Shown: positions 43,657 through 52,135 of the stretch, piece after piece
Position numbering within the stretch: the first letter of the stretch is position 1
Layout: the number at the start of each line of letters is the position of its first letter
Source: JAJECS01 sp965219705
Lineage (GTDB): Bacteria; Chloroflexota; UBA11872
NCBI GenBank assembly: GCA_965219705.1
Contig: OZ244789.1
Coordinates: 2,356,001-2,420,000, forward strand
Direction of reading: 5' to 3'
DNA length: 64,000 bases
Notes under the pieces: model-generated
Database searches by the model: none
Told to the model about the DNA's origin: nothing
The model's input: only the letters and a program-made list of their open reading frames with translations
Made by a program: the position numbers and the translations under genes

Positions 43657-44598
43657 ATGGAATATCGACGGCTCGGTCGCACCGGACTCGAGGTGTCGCT
43701 GATGTCGCAGGGCACCGGGGGGCCGAGCCTCTTCGGGCAACGGCGCGGCACCACGGCCGTGGCGGCCCGCCGCCTCATCCAGCGCGCGCTCGACCACGGC
43801 ATCAACCTGTTCGACACCGCCCAGATCTACGACGAGAGCGAGGTGCTGCTGGGGCAGGCGCTGGACGGCGTGCCGCGCGACGCCTACTTGGTCGCCACCA
43901 AATATCGCTACGCCGACGACGAGGGCGTCATCGCTCCCTCCGACGTCGGGCGTGCCATCGATCATGCGCTGTGCCGCCTGCGCGTGGATGTCATCGACGT
44001 TATGCAGGTCCACGGACTGCTCGTCGAGCACTATGACGAGGTCGTCGCACGGCATCTGCCGGTGCTCAAGGACGCTCAGGCCGCGGGCAAGATCCGCTTC
44101 ATCGGCGTTTCCGAGCGCTACACCCACGACCCCACGCACGCCATGCTGCGCCGCGCCGTCGCCGACGGCCACTTCGACACGGCGATGGTCGGCTACAACC
44201 TGCTGCACCAGGGAGCGGAGCGGCACGTCTTCTCCGCCGCGCACGCTGCCGACATCGGGATCATCATCATGATCGCGGTGCGCCGCGCGCTCTCCATCCC
44301 CGAGCGCCTGCGCGAGGTGATCGCGGATCTCGTCGCCCGCGGGCAGCTGTCCGCCGATGCGGTGCCGGCGGACGATCCCCTGGGCTGGTTGGTGGGCGGG
44401 GACGTGACCTCGGTCGTCGATGCCGCCTATCGCTTTGCCCGGCAGCCGGCCGCAGTCGCCACGGTGCTCACCGGCACGTCGCGGCCCGAGCATCTCGACG
44501 CCAACGTTGCGGCCATCTTGCAGGGACCTCTCCCCGAGCGTGACCGGCAACGTCTGCGTGACCTGTTCGGCCATCTGGAGGAGGCGCTCGGCAACTAG
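43657..44598 (+). CDS. Aldo/keto reductase family protein
   Basis: A 313-residue NAD(P)H-dependent aldo/keto reductase: MEYRRLGRTGLEVSLMSQGT, GINLFDTAQIYDESEVLLGQ (catalytic Asp and Tyr), YLVATKYRYADDEGVIAPSD (Lys), VDVIDVMQVHGLLVEHYDEV (His) and the C-terminal VATVLTGTSRPEHLDANVAA cofactor segment. It is only distantly similar to the reductase at 14520. It is followed by an amidohydrolase and a Rieske gene, which could form a catabolic cluster. The substrate is unknown. Confidence 0.93.
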   Translation: MEYRRLGRTGLEVSLMSQGTGGPSLFGQRRGTTAVAARRLIQRALDHGINLFDTAQIYDESEVLLGQALDGVPRDAYLVATKYRYADDEGVIAPSDVGRAIDHALCRLRVDVIDVMQVHGLLVEHYDEVVARHLPVLKDAQAAGKIRFIGVSERYTHDPTHAMLRRAVADGHFDTAMVGYNLLHQGAERHVFSAAHAADIGIIIMIAVRRALSIPERLREVIADLVARGQLSADAVPADDPLGWLVGGDVTSVVDAAYRFARQPAAVATVLTGTSRPEHLDANVAAILQGPLPERDRQRLRDLFGHLEEALGN

Positions 44599-44606
44599 TC
44601 GCGAAC

Positions 44607-44627
44607 GGGCAACCAGAAGGATTGCCC
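44607..44627. repeat. Short inverted repeat in intergenic gap
   Basis: GGGCAA and TTGCCC arms separated by nine bases, within GGGCAACCAGAAGGATTGCCC followed by CTA. It resembles the GTAGGGGC-type palindromes at 29476 and 34351 and may be a dispersed element or weak terminator after the reductase gene. Confidence 0.4.
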
Positions 44628-44695
44628 CTACACCGGTCGTCACCGGGCGTATCGGCTACCATCGGCCGACCGCACATGTTCGCCGGGAGGGCGCC

Positions 44696-45805
44696 ATGGG
44701 CGCCGTTGACGTCAAACCCGAAGCGCCGCCGACCCCGACCCGAGGGCCGAAGCTGGCCCCTTTCATCGTCGATTGCGACTGCCACCACATCTGGCACCAG
44801 ATCGACGACCTCTTTCCCTATCTGCCGCGGCAGTACGTCGAGCAGATTCGAGATTTCGGCCCGATGCTGCCCAAGCTCAGCTACACCAACGTGCCGAATG
44901 TGCTGGGCTTTCGCGCCGACCTGGAAGTGACGCCCGAGACCAATTTCGCCGCGTTCACCGTGAAGGAGCACCTGGACCCCTATCAGATCGACGCGGCCGT
45001 GCTCACCGGCGGCAGCGTCTACGGGGTCGTTGGCATCTCGGACGTGGACTACGCCTCGGCGCTGGCCCGCGCCTTCAATGACTGGACGCTCGATACGTGG
45101 GTGTCCGAAGACTCGCGCTTTCGCATGACGCTGGCGGTGTGTCCGAACGATCCGGCGCAGGCTGCCGAGGAGATTCGACGCTTGGGCGACCACCCGGCCG
45201 TGGTCGCCGTGATGCTGCCCGCCGGAGCCCGGCATCCCTATGGCAACCGGTTCTACCACCCGATCTACGAGGCGGCGGCCGAGCACGGTCTGGTCATGAT
45301 GACCCACTTTGGCGGCGAGGGCGCCGGCGTCACCAGCCCCCCGACGGCCGCGGGATATCCGTCGTACTACCTCGAGATGCGCATGGCCCGACCGCAGATC
45401 GCCCAGGCGCACGTCGTGAGCCTGGTGTGCGAGGGCGTATTCGAGAAGTTTCCGAGCCTCCAATGGCTATTCGTCGAGGTTGATACCTGGTGGATTCCCG
45501 GTCTCATGTGGCACTTCGACGCCGATTGGAAGGGCCTGCGGGACACCACGCCGTGGGTCAAGCGTCTGCCCAGCGACTACATCCGCGAGCACGTGCGGGT
45601 GGGCACCCAGCCGCTCGAGCAGCCGCCGCGCCGCCAGGATATGGGGACCTTCCTGGACTGGGCGCACGCGGACGAAATGCTGGTCTACGCCAGCGACTTC
45701 CCCCACTGGGACTGGGACGAGCCTCGCGCCACGGCTGCCATGATTCCACGAGGATTGCGCCCTCGCATCTTTGGCGAGACCGCGCGTGCGCTCTTCAACC
45801 TCTAG
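44696..45805 (+). CDS. Amidohydrolase-2 family metallohydrolase
   Basis: A 369-residue TIM-barrel metal-dependent hydrolase of the Amidohydro_2 family (2-pyrone-4,6-dicarboxylate or ACMS decarboxylase-like). Metal ligands are suggested in IVDCDCHHIWHQID near the N terminus, GLVMMTHFGGEGAG in the middle, and VYASDFPHWDWDEP near the C terminus, which contains the family's late Asp and DxPHWDWD sequence. Such enzymes hydrolyse or decarboxylate aromatic ring-cleavage products. GGGAGG at 44685-44690 precedes the ATG at 44696 by five bases. The 3' end overlaps the Rieske gene. Confidence 0.88.
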   Translation: MGAVDVKPEAPPTPTRGPKLAPFIVDCDCHHIWHQIDDLFPYLPRQYVEQIRDFGPMLPKLSYTNVPNVLGFRADLEVTPETNFAAFTVKEHLDPYQIDAAVLTGGSVYGVVGISDVDYASALARAFNDWTLDTWVSEDSRFRMTLAVCPNDPAQAAEEIRRLGDHPAVVAVMLPAGARHPYGNRFYHPIYEAAAEHGLVMMTHFGGEGAGVTSPPTAAGYPSYYLEMRMARPQIAQAHVVSLVCEGVFEKFPSLQWLFVEVDTWWIPGLMWHFDADWKGLRDTTPWVKRLPSDYIREHVRVGTQPLEQPPRRQDMGTFLDWAHADEMLVYASDFPHWDWDEPRATAAMIPRGLRPRIFGETARALFNL

Positions 45806-46163
45806 TCCGCGGCGGCATATCGTTTGCCGCGTCGACGAGCTGCCGCCGGGCAGCCGCCGCGAAGTTGCGGTGGTCGGCGAGAACGGCGTCATGGTCTTCA
45901 ACGTCGCCGGGAAGTATTACGCGCTGCGCAATCGGTGTCCCCACACCGGCGGGCCACTCGGGCGCGGCGTGATTCGACCTCACGTCGTCTCGCACGGCGT
46001 GGGGCACTTCAAGTTCGAGCGTGAGGCCGAGATCGTGAAATGCCCATTTCACAACTGGGAATTCGACATCGCCACGGGCTGCGCGCTCTACGACCCATCC
46101 ATGCGCGCGAAGACCTATCCGGTGGCCGTCGAGGACGGCAAGGTGGTGCTCACGCTCGGGTAG
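45771..46163 (+). CDS. Rieske [2Fe-2S] ferredoxin-like protein
   Basis: A 130-residue Rieske protein. The cluster ligands are Cys and His of RNRCPHTGGPLGRG and KCPFHNWEFDIATGC. The gap between the first His and second Cys is 32 residues, longer than in classical ferredoxins, because of an extra loop GVIRPHVVSHGVGHFKFERE; this is also seen in many Rieske domains of catabolic clusters, so not rare. VYVAVEDGKVVLTLG-type end. The only start codons are TTG at 45771 or GTG at 45786, both inside the preceding amidohydrolase gene, suggesting coupled translation. It may deliver electrons to an oxygenase not present in the window. Confidence 0.85.
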   Translation: MARPRVRSSTSSPRRHIVCRVDELPPGSRREVAVVGENGVMVFNVAGKYYALRNRCPHTGGPLGRGVIRPHVVSHGVGHFKFEREAEIVKCPFHNWEFDIATGCALYDPSMRAKTYPVAVEDGKVVLTLG

Positions 46164-46260
46164 GCGGGCCCTGATCGCCAGATGCACCTCCCGTGAGCCT
46201 TGGTGACGCATGCGATCCTCCGAGCCGCGCCGCCCAGTGGGCAGTGGAGAACCGTTCGCC

Positions 46261-46277
46261 CCCGTATCAAGTACGGG
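46261..46277. terminator. Small hairpin between convergent genes
   Basis: CCCGTA / TACGGG arms of 6 bp around a 5-nt loop (TCAAG), between the convergent Rieske gene and the large minus-strand gene ending at 46304. No T-run; could be a weak terminator. Confidence 0.35.
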
Positions 46278-46303
46278 ACAGGCTCACCAAGAACGCATCG
46301 GGG

Positions 46304-48727
46304 TCACAGCGTGAACGACGGGTCCGCCGTGAATGGACCGTGGATTTCCCGGAAAGCGTCACGCACGGAATCTTGCCGGTCTGGCGGTGCGTGCCTGAGA
46401 AACGTCTGAAACGCCTGGATATCGGTGGGATACGTAATCCCAGCTTCACCCCGCTCGAGGTCGACCTCGTGTCGTATCAAATAGATCTCGCGGAGCGCGG
46501 CGGAAAAGCCAGCCTCTCCCATGCTAACGTATAGCCGCAGAAGCAGATACTCACTCAATACATCAAGGCAATGTCTCCACCGCACCCTGTCTGGATGATC
46601 CGCTCGTGAGAGCTGCTCCCCGGTCAAGGGAATAGTAAGTTGATGGAGGTCCGGAATCCCCTGATCCATGCAGTCGTGCTGGGCAATGAGCGACACTTGG
46701 TCGAGCCGGGATTTCAGATCCTGATTACCAACAAAGTCGTCGACGTAGGACGCGGCAAAACCCTTCCCACCATCCCTGATCCATCTCGCCCCAGCACGAT
46801 CTTCAGGGTGAAAAGGTCCAAGTAGATGAAAGTAGGAATCTGCCGTTAGGGAATAGATGGTTCTTCGAAAACGTTGCCAATTCCTACTAAGGCGCGCGTT
46901 GTTATATCGATATATAAAAATTGAGTCCTCCGACCCCGATGTTTGATATCCGGATGGTAAATCTGGATCGTGAATCACTCGGAATCTGACTGTGAAGGTG
47001 TCGGTGGGAAATGGAAACCGCATAAGCTGCTCAACGCTCAACAGCGCCTCGGATACCATGCTCAACACATCTTCACCGGCCGGGAATGGCTCGGATTGGA
47101 AGGCCCAAAGATGAACGTCGCCAGTAAATGGCAAGCTTACTGTTCTGGATTGTGTAAAGGGCGTTGCGAGCAGCGAGTCGAAGTCGGGCCAGTGCGGAAA
47201 GAGAGCATTGATCAGAGCGCGCTCATCGAAACTCAGGCCGTCGGTGTACCACGGCTGGTTCGCGATCTTTTGCCATTGATCCGGGTTTTCGTGGACCATA
47301 TCTTCGACTCTTGATATGAGATGAAGATTTACATCCGACAAAGGCGACTCTAGAGTATAGTTAAAGAGTTGATCGGCGAGCTCTGGATGTGTTTGATTGA
47401 GGCGAAACAAGGCCTCGATAGCGATGAATTCTTGGCGCGTAGGCCCGTCGACTATCCAGGGTGCCCCGGCTACGAGAAACGTGAGGCCAAGATCGGTGTC
47501 CATCCAGTTTGGCAAGGAGCTGATGATGATGTATTCATAGAACTTAAGGTCGTCAGTGAACCAGTTGTAAGCGAGGACCAGGTCCAGCAAGTCGGGGCTT
47601 TGCTTGCTGACGCGGTAGAGTTGTTGGATGAGGAATCTTTCACTTCTGGCATCAGGGGAGTGTGGTGTGTCGTAATCCCGAAAATTTGCAAACCAGCCGG
47701 CCTCAGCGATAAATCTAGCGAGCCGCTGATTCTCGCCCGCGACAACCTGTAGCTGATACAGGAGATCAGATTCGTCGCCCTGGAGTCCGTCGGCAACCCA
47801 CGGGAAGGCGTAGGTTGCAAGCCAGGGGATCGCGCGCAGAATCTGTTGCAGGTAGGTGTTCTGCTGTGCCAATTCGCCCACCGTGGGAATTGCTCGGATG
47901 GTGGGAGAGCCAATGTCGTCCGGAGGGATCGGCGCCTTCGCGGCGTCGGGAATGATCACATTGCTCAGCCGCTTCACTTTGTCCGGTACGTTTTGCAGGT
48001 TTACGCGGCCGACCGTCGTCCCAGGCGCCGGCACGTTCCAGATCACAAATACGGTTCGCTGCGCCCGCAGCATCTGCAGGCCCTGCGGGTTGCCGTTGAC
48101 CTCCCGCTCTTCATAGTGGATCGGCAGCCCGTAGAGGTTCAGCCAGTCCGGCTCGCTGAGGAACCGCGCCTTGATCGTCGGGTTTTGATCCAGCAGCGCC
48201 AGATGGTTCCGGGTGATGGTGGCGAAGTCGGCGTCCCGATCCGCCTCAAGCACCTGGTGCGGCGGCACGTTGGGCAGCTCCACCTCGGGGTAGCGGTTCG
48301 CGAGCACGTCCAGGGTGTTGTAGTAGTTCATGCGCTGCTTGCCCGGGTCCCATTGGAGGATGACCTTCTGGAAGGCTTGCAGAGTGAACGGGCCGTTGAC
48401 CCAGCGCTGGCTGATGGGATAGCCGATGGCCTGGAGGTCGCGCTCGCGGACGAAATCCCACAGTGGTATTTCGTCGGCGTTGGTGACGGCGAAGCCGTCG
48501 TCGGGGTCGGTCGTATCGCCGCCGGTGATGGTGAAGAGGCAGCCGTCGTCGAGGGCGATGCCTGCGCAGTCCAGCGCTCCTACTGACGGCCAGGCGACCA
48601 GCGCAAGCGCCGCCAGGGCCAGCAACACCGCACGCAGCACAGGCATTCGCCCGGCCCCGATCCGTGTTGTCGTGAGCTTTGCGGGCGCCGGTGAATCTAG
48701 TCGGAACATGCGGAGATGCACGGTCAT
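46304..48727 (-). CDS. Secreted protein: shared N-terminal module plus peptidase-like C-terminal domain
   Basis: An 807-residue exported protein. A signal segment (PVLRAVLLALAALALVAWPS) ends before ALDCAG. The shared module (about 50-285) has DDGCLFTITGGDTTDPDDGF, DLQAIGYPISQRWVNGPFTL, QKVILQWDPGKQRMNYYNTL and DWLNLYGLPIHYEEREVNGN. The rest, from about 290, shows no repeats: helical segments (YLQQILRAIPWLATYAFPW), then VIHDPDLPSGYQTSG and SLTADSYFHLLG followed by RWIRDGGKGFAASYVDDF. The layout resembles a gluzincin (peptidase MA-like), with the WIRDGGKGFA helix in the place of WlnEGlAe, but the HExxH signature is absent, so activity is doubtful. Base composition changes sharply at about 47900 (G+C 22 of 60 at 46861-46920; 38 of 60 at 48421-48480). 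The ATG at 48727 overlaps the upstream gene's stop by 4 bases. Confidence 0.82.
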   Translation of the reverse strand: MTVHLRMFRLDSPAPAKLTTTRIGAGRMPVLRAVLLALAALALVAWPSVGALDCAGIALDDGCLFTITGGDTTDPDDGFAVTNADEIPLWDFVRERDLQAIGYPISQRWVNGPFTLQAFQKVILQWDPGKQRMNYYNTLDVLANRYPEVELPNVPPHQVLEADRDADFATITRNHLALLDQNPTIKARFLSEPDWLNLYGLPIHYEEREVNGNPQGLQMLRAQRTVFVIWNVPAPGTTVGRVNLQNVPDKVKRLSNVIIPDAAKAPIPPDDIGSPTIRAIPTVGELAQQNTYLQQILRAIPWLATYAFPWVADGLQGDESDLLYQLQVVAGENQRLARFIAEAGWFANFRDYDTPHSPDARSERFLIQQLYRVSKQSPDLLDLVLAYNWFTDDLKFYEYIIISSLPNWMDTDLGLTFLVAGAPWIVDGPTRQEFIAIEALFRLNQTHPELADQLFNYTLESPLSDVNLHLISRVEDMVHENPDQWQKIANQPWYTDGLSFDERALINALFPHWPDFDSLLATPFTQSRTVSLPFTGDVHLWAFQSEPFPAGEDVLSMVSEALLSVEQLMRFPFPTDTFTVRFRVIHDPDLPSGYQTSGSEDSIFIYRYNNARLSRNWQRFRRTIYSLTADSYFHLLGPFHPEDRAGARWIRDGGKGFAASYVDDFVGNQDLKSRLDQVSLIAQHDCMDQGIPDLHQLTIPLTGEQLSRADHPDRVRWRHCLDVLSEYLLLRLYVSMGEAGFSAALREIYLIRHEVDLERGEAGITYPTDIQAFQTFLRHAPPDRQDSVRDAFREIHGPFTADPSFTL

Positions 48728-51700
48728 GCCGGCGGCGTGGTGCGGCCGTCGTCGTAGCCCCAGCAGGTCACGGTGCCGTCGGGCCGCAGCCCGCAACCGA
48801 ATCGCCAACCGACGCTAATCGAGGTAAACGCTCCCCCCGGCGGCGATGCCTGGCCGTCGTCGTTTACTCCCCAGCAGGCCAAGCTGCCGTCGGTGCGTAC
48901 GCCGCAAGTAAAGAAGTTGCCGACGCTGACCGAGGAGAAAGCCCCCGGCGGTGGCGTGCTCTGGCCATCGTCGTTGCTGCCCCAGCAGACGACAGCACCG
49001 TCGCTGCGCACGGCGCACGAGTGGTACGAACCGGCGCTGACCGCGACGAACGTGCCGGGCGGCGCCTGCGTCCTGCCGTTGTCGCTCTCTCCCCAGCAGG
49101 CCACGGCTCCGCTCGTGCGGATGCCGCAGGTGTGGATGCCGCCGCTGCTGACCGAAATGAATGCACCGGGCGGGGGCGAGGCCCGGTCATCCCAGTTGCG
49201 TCCCCAGCACTCGACCATGCCGTCGGTGCGCACCCCGCACGTGTAGCCCGACAACGTGCCGCCGGCGCTGACCGAAATGAAGGTGCCGGCCGGCGGCGAT
49301 GCCTGGCCTTCGTCATTGTCGCCCCAGCAGGCGACCGTGCCGTCGGGTCGAACTCCGCAGCCGTGATTCCAACCAATACTGGCCGATGTGAAAGGACCGG
49401 GCGGGGGCGAGGCCACGCCGTACTTGCCTCGGCCCCAACAGCGAATGGCAGCGTCGCCACGGACGCCGCAGGTGTAAGCCGTGCCGGCGCTGACCGAGAC
49501 GAACGTGCCCGGCGGTGGGGCGCTCTGGACGAATGTGTTTGCTCCCCAGCAGACCACGGTCCCATCCGGGCGCACGCCGCAGGTGTGGTCCCAACCAGCG
49601 CTCACCGAGGCGAACACGCCGGGCGGAGGCGTTGCCTCACCGTCGTCATTGCGGCCCCAGCAAGCGACGGTCCCGTCCGGGCGCATGCCGCAGTTGTGAC
49701 CGGTCCCGGCACTGACGGAGGCGAAGGCGCCGGATGGCGGTGTGGTCTGGTCGGCATAGTCAGCTCCCCAGCAGACGACGCTTCCGTCCGGGCGCACGCC
49801 GCAGGCGTGGCCGCCCCCGGCGCTCACGGAGGTGAACGTGCCCGCCGGAGGGTCGGTCTGGTCGGTGTCGGTCCCGTAGCCCCTGGGGTCAGTGCCCCAG
49901 CAGGCGACGGTTGCATCCGCGCGGAGGCCGCACGTGTGAATTCCCCCGGCGCTGACCGAGGTGAAGACGCCCGACGGAGGCGTGGCCTTGCCGCCCTCGT
50001 GGTCTCCCCAGCACGAGATCGTCCCGTCGGGGCGAAGGCCACAGGTGTGCCGCACCCCGGCGCTGATCGCGGCGAACACACCGGCTGGGGGCGTGGCCTG
50101 GCCGTAGTAGTCCGACCCCCAACACTCGACAATGCCGTCGGTACCAAGCCCGCAGGCGTGGTTGTCTCCGGCGCTGACCGAGGCGAACTCGCCAGACGGG
50201 GCGAACGGGTCCTCGTCCAGCGCCCATCCCCAGCAGTCAAGTTCGCCGTCGGATCGCACCCCGCACACGCGCCGGTGACCGGCGCTCAGGGAGGTGAATG
50301 TTCCTTGGGGCGGTGTGGTGCGGCCGTCGTCATAGCCCCAACAGGCGATTTCCCCGTTGACCCGCAAGCCGCAGGAGTGATCCTCTCCGACAGAGACGGA
50401 GGTGAACGCGCCTGGCGGCGGCGTGGACTCACCTTCGAGATCTGCTCCCCCGCAGACCACGGCGCCGTCCGTGCGCACCCCACACGTGTGGAAGTCACCG
50501 ACGCCGATGGACTGAAACGCGCCCGGCAATTCCACCCTGCCAATCGGATTGCCCCAGCAGGCCATGGACCCGTCCGTGCGCAGTCCGCACGCGTGGGAGA
50601 TTTCGGCGCTCACGGCGACAAACGTGCCTGCCGGCGGCTTGGCTCGGTCGCTGTCCTCGTCTCCCCAGCATTTCAGGGTGCCGTCGGTGCGCACCCCGCA
50701 GGTGTACCTGCTACCGGCACCGACGGCCGAGAATGTGCCGGGCGGCGGGGTGGCCTGGCCGTCGTCGTCGTGGCCCCAGCAGGCGACGGTGGCGTCGGTG
50801 CGCACGCCGCACGAGTGCGCGCTTCCGGCGCTCACGGACTGAAACGTGCCCTCAGGCGCTTGCAACCGACCAAGGTAATCCGAACCCCAGCACGCGATGG
50901 TCCCATCGGTGCGCACGCCGCAGGTGTGGACAGAACTGGCGCTGATGGCGGTAAAGGTGCCCGGTGGCGGATCAGCCTGGCCGGTATAGGTCCCGTAGCC
51001 GGTGGCGTTGCTGCCCCAGCAGGCGACGGTGCCATCGGTGCGGATGCCGCAGGTATGTCGCCTGCCGGCGCTCACCGCGATCCAGCCGCCGGACGTCGGC
51101 GGCTCGGGCGGCGCCGGGGGCGTCCCCAGCGTGAACACGGGCAACTGCGCGACATCGTCCTCCGCCACCGGCGCCTTGGCCCCATCGGGAATGATCATGT
51201 TGCTGAGCTTCTTCACCTTGTCGGGCACGTTCTGCAAGTTCACGCGCCCGACGGTGGTCCCCGGCGCGGGCACGTTCCAGATCACAAAGACCGTGCGCTG
51301 CGCCCGCAGCATCTGGAGACCCTGTGGGTTGCCGTTGACCTCCCGCTCCTCATAGCGGATCGGGAGCCCGTAGAGGTTCAGCCAGTCCGGCTCGCTGAGG
51401 AACCGCGCCTTGATCGTCGGGTTTTGATCCAGCAGCGCCAGATGGTTCCGGGTGATGGTGGCGAAGTCGGCGTCCCGATCCGCCTCAAGCACCTGGTGCG
51501 GGGGCACGTTGGGCAGCTCGACGTCGGGGTAGCGGTTGGCCAGCACGTCGAGGGTGTTGTAGTAGTTCATGCGGCTCTTGCCGGGATCCCACTGCAGGAT
51601 GACCTTCTGGAAGGCCTGGAGGGTGAAGGGTCCGTTGACCCAGCGTTGGGTGATGGGATAGCCAATGGCCTGGAGGTCGCGGTCGCGGACAAAGTCCCAG

Positions 51701-51921
51701 AGCGGGACGTCGTTGGCATTTGTGACGGCGTAGCCGTCGTCCGGGTCGGGCGTGTCGCCGCCGGTGATGGTGAAGAGGCAGCCGTCGTCGAGGGCGACTC
51801 CCGCGCAGTCCAGCGCCCCCACTGACGGCCCGATGGTCAGCGCGGCCGCAGCAGCGATGGCCAGCACCGCGAGCACCGCGCGCAGCCGTCGCCAATAGCC
51901 ACGCCTGTGGAGCTTCGGCAT
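48724..51921 (-). CDS. Secreted protein: shared N-terminal module plus 21 RCC1-type repeats
   Basis: A 1065-residue exported protein. MPKLHRRGYWRRLRAVLAVL begins a signal peptide cleaved before ALDCAG. The shared module follows (GCLFTITGGDTPDPDDGYAV, DLQAIGYPITQRWVNGPFTL, VILQWDPGKSRMNYYNTLDV, QGLQMLRAQRTVFVIWNVPA). A short linker VAQLPVFTLGTPPAPPEPPT leads into 21 units of about 37 residues with core HTCGVRPDGTVVCWG; unit 6 has CGG in place of CWG. Each has two cysteines that could form a disulfide within the blade. Units 7 and 21 end alike (CWGYDDGRTTPP). Twenty-one units fit three seven-bladed propellers. The ATG at 51921 was chosen because the frame upstream of it has no signal character. 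The stop overlaps the next family gene (ATGA), so the two are cotranscribed. Confidence 0.87.
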   Translation of the reverse strand: MPKLHRRGYWRRLRAVLAVLAIAAAAALTIGPSVGALDCAGVALDDGCLFTITGGDTPDPDDGYAVTNANDVPLWDFVRDRDLQAIGYPITQRWVNGPFTLQAFQKVILQWDPGKSRMNYYNTLDVLANRYPDVELPNVPPHQVLEADRDADFATITRNHLALLDQNPTIKARFLSEPDWLNLYGLPIRYEEREVNGNPQGLQMLRAQRTVFVIWNVPAPGTTVGRVNLQNVPDKVKKLSNMIIPDGAKAPVAEDDVAQLPVFTLGTPPAPPEPPTSGGWIAVSAGRRHTCGIRTDGTVACWGSNATGYGTYTGQADPPPGTFTAISASSVHTCGVRTDGTIACWGSDYLGRLQAPEGTFQSVSAGSAHSCGVRTDATVACWGHDDDGQATPPPGTFSAVGAGSRYTCGVRTDGTLKCWGDEDSDRAKPPAGTFVAVSAEISHACGLRTDGSMACWGNPIGRVELPGAFQSIGVGDFHTCGVRTDGAVVCGGADLEGESTPPPGAFTSVSVGEDHSCGLRVNGEIACWGYDDGRTTPPQGTFTSLSAGHRRVCGVRSDGELDCWGWALDEDPFAPSGEFASVSAGDNHACGLGTDGIVECWGSDYYGQATPPAGVFAAISAGVRHTCGLRPDGTISCWGDHEGGKATPPSGVFTSVSAGGIHTCGLRADATVACWGTDPRGYGTDTDQTDPPAGTFTSVSAGGGHACGVRPDGSVVCWGADYADQTTPPSGAFASVSAGTGHNCGMRPDGTVACWGRNDDGEATPPPGVFASVSAGWDHTCGVRPDGTVVCWGANTFVQSAPPPGTFVSVSAGTAYTCGVRGDAAIRCWGRGKYGVASPPPGPFTSASIGWNHGCGVRPDGTVACWGDNDEGQASPPAGTFISVSAGGTLSGYTCGVRTDGMVECWGRNWDDRASPPPGAFISVSSGGIHTCGIRTSGAVACWGESDNGRTQAPPGTFVAVSAGSYHSCAVRSDGAVVCWGSNDDGQSTPPPGAFSSVSVGNFFTCGVRTDGSLACWGVNDDGQASPPGGAFTSISVGWRFGCGLRPDGTVTCWGYDDGRTTPPA

Positions 51922-52135
51922 GCCGCCCCTCACGTGTCGACCGAGAGCCTGGCAGCCCGCCGCGCACCGCCCAACCAACCAGGCGCTGCCAACCTACCCC
52001 ACGCACCCCCGTCTTGGCGGGAGTGGCGGCGGGCATGGGCGTCGCTGCCGGCGCTGGACGCACCGTCGCCGATGGCTCGGCAGAGCCGGCGTATCGCCTG
52101 CGGTCGTGGCTGCCCGCCGCTGTAACACGTGAGGC

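Noticed and set aside
45930..46060. The long gap between the Rieske cluster ligands as a novelty
   Set aside because: Similar inserts are known in Rieske proteins of catabolic clusters, so it is not unusual.
48679..51825. A plus-strand open frame of about 1048 codons opposite the RCC1-21 gene
   Set aside because: It is antisense to the repeat gene, shares its periodicity and arises from G+C-rich repeat codons. The minus-strand product has a signal peptide, conserved Cys and family relatives.
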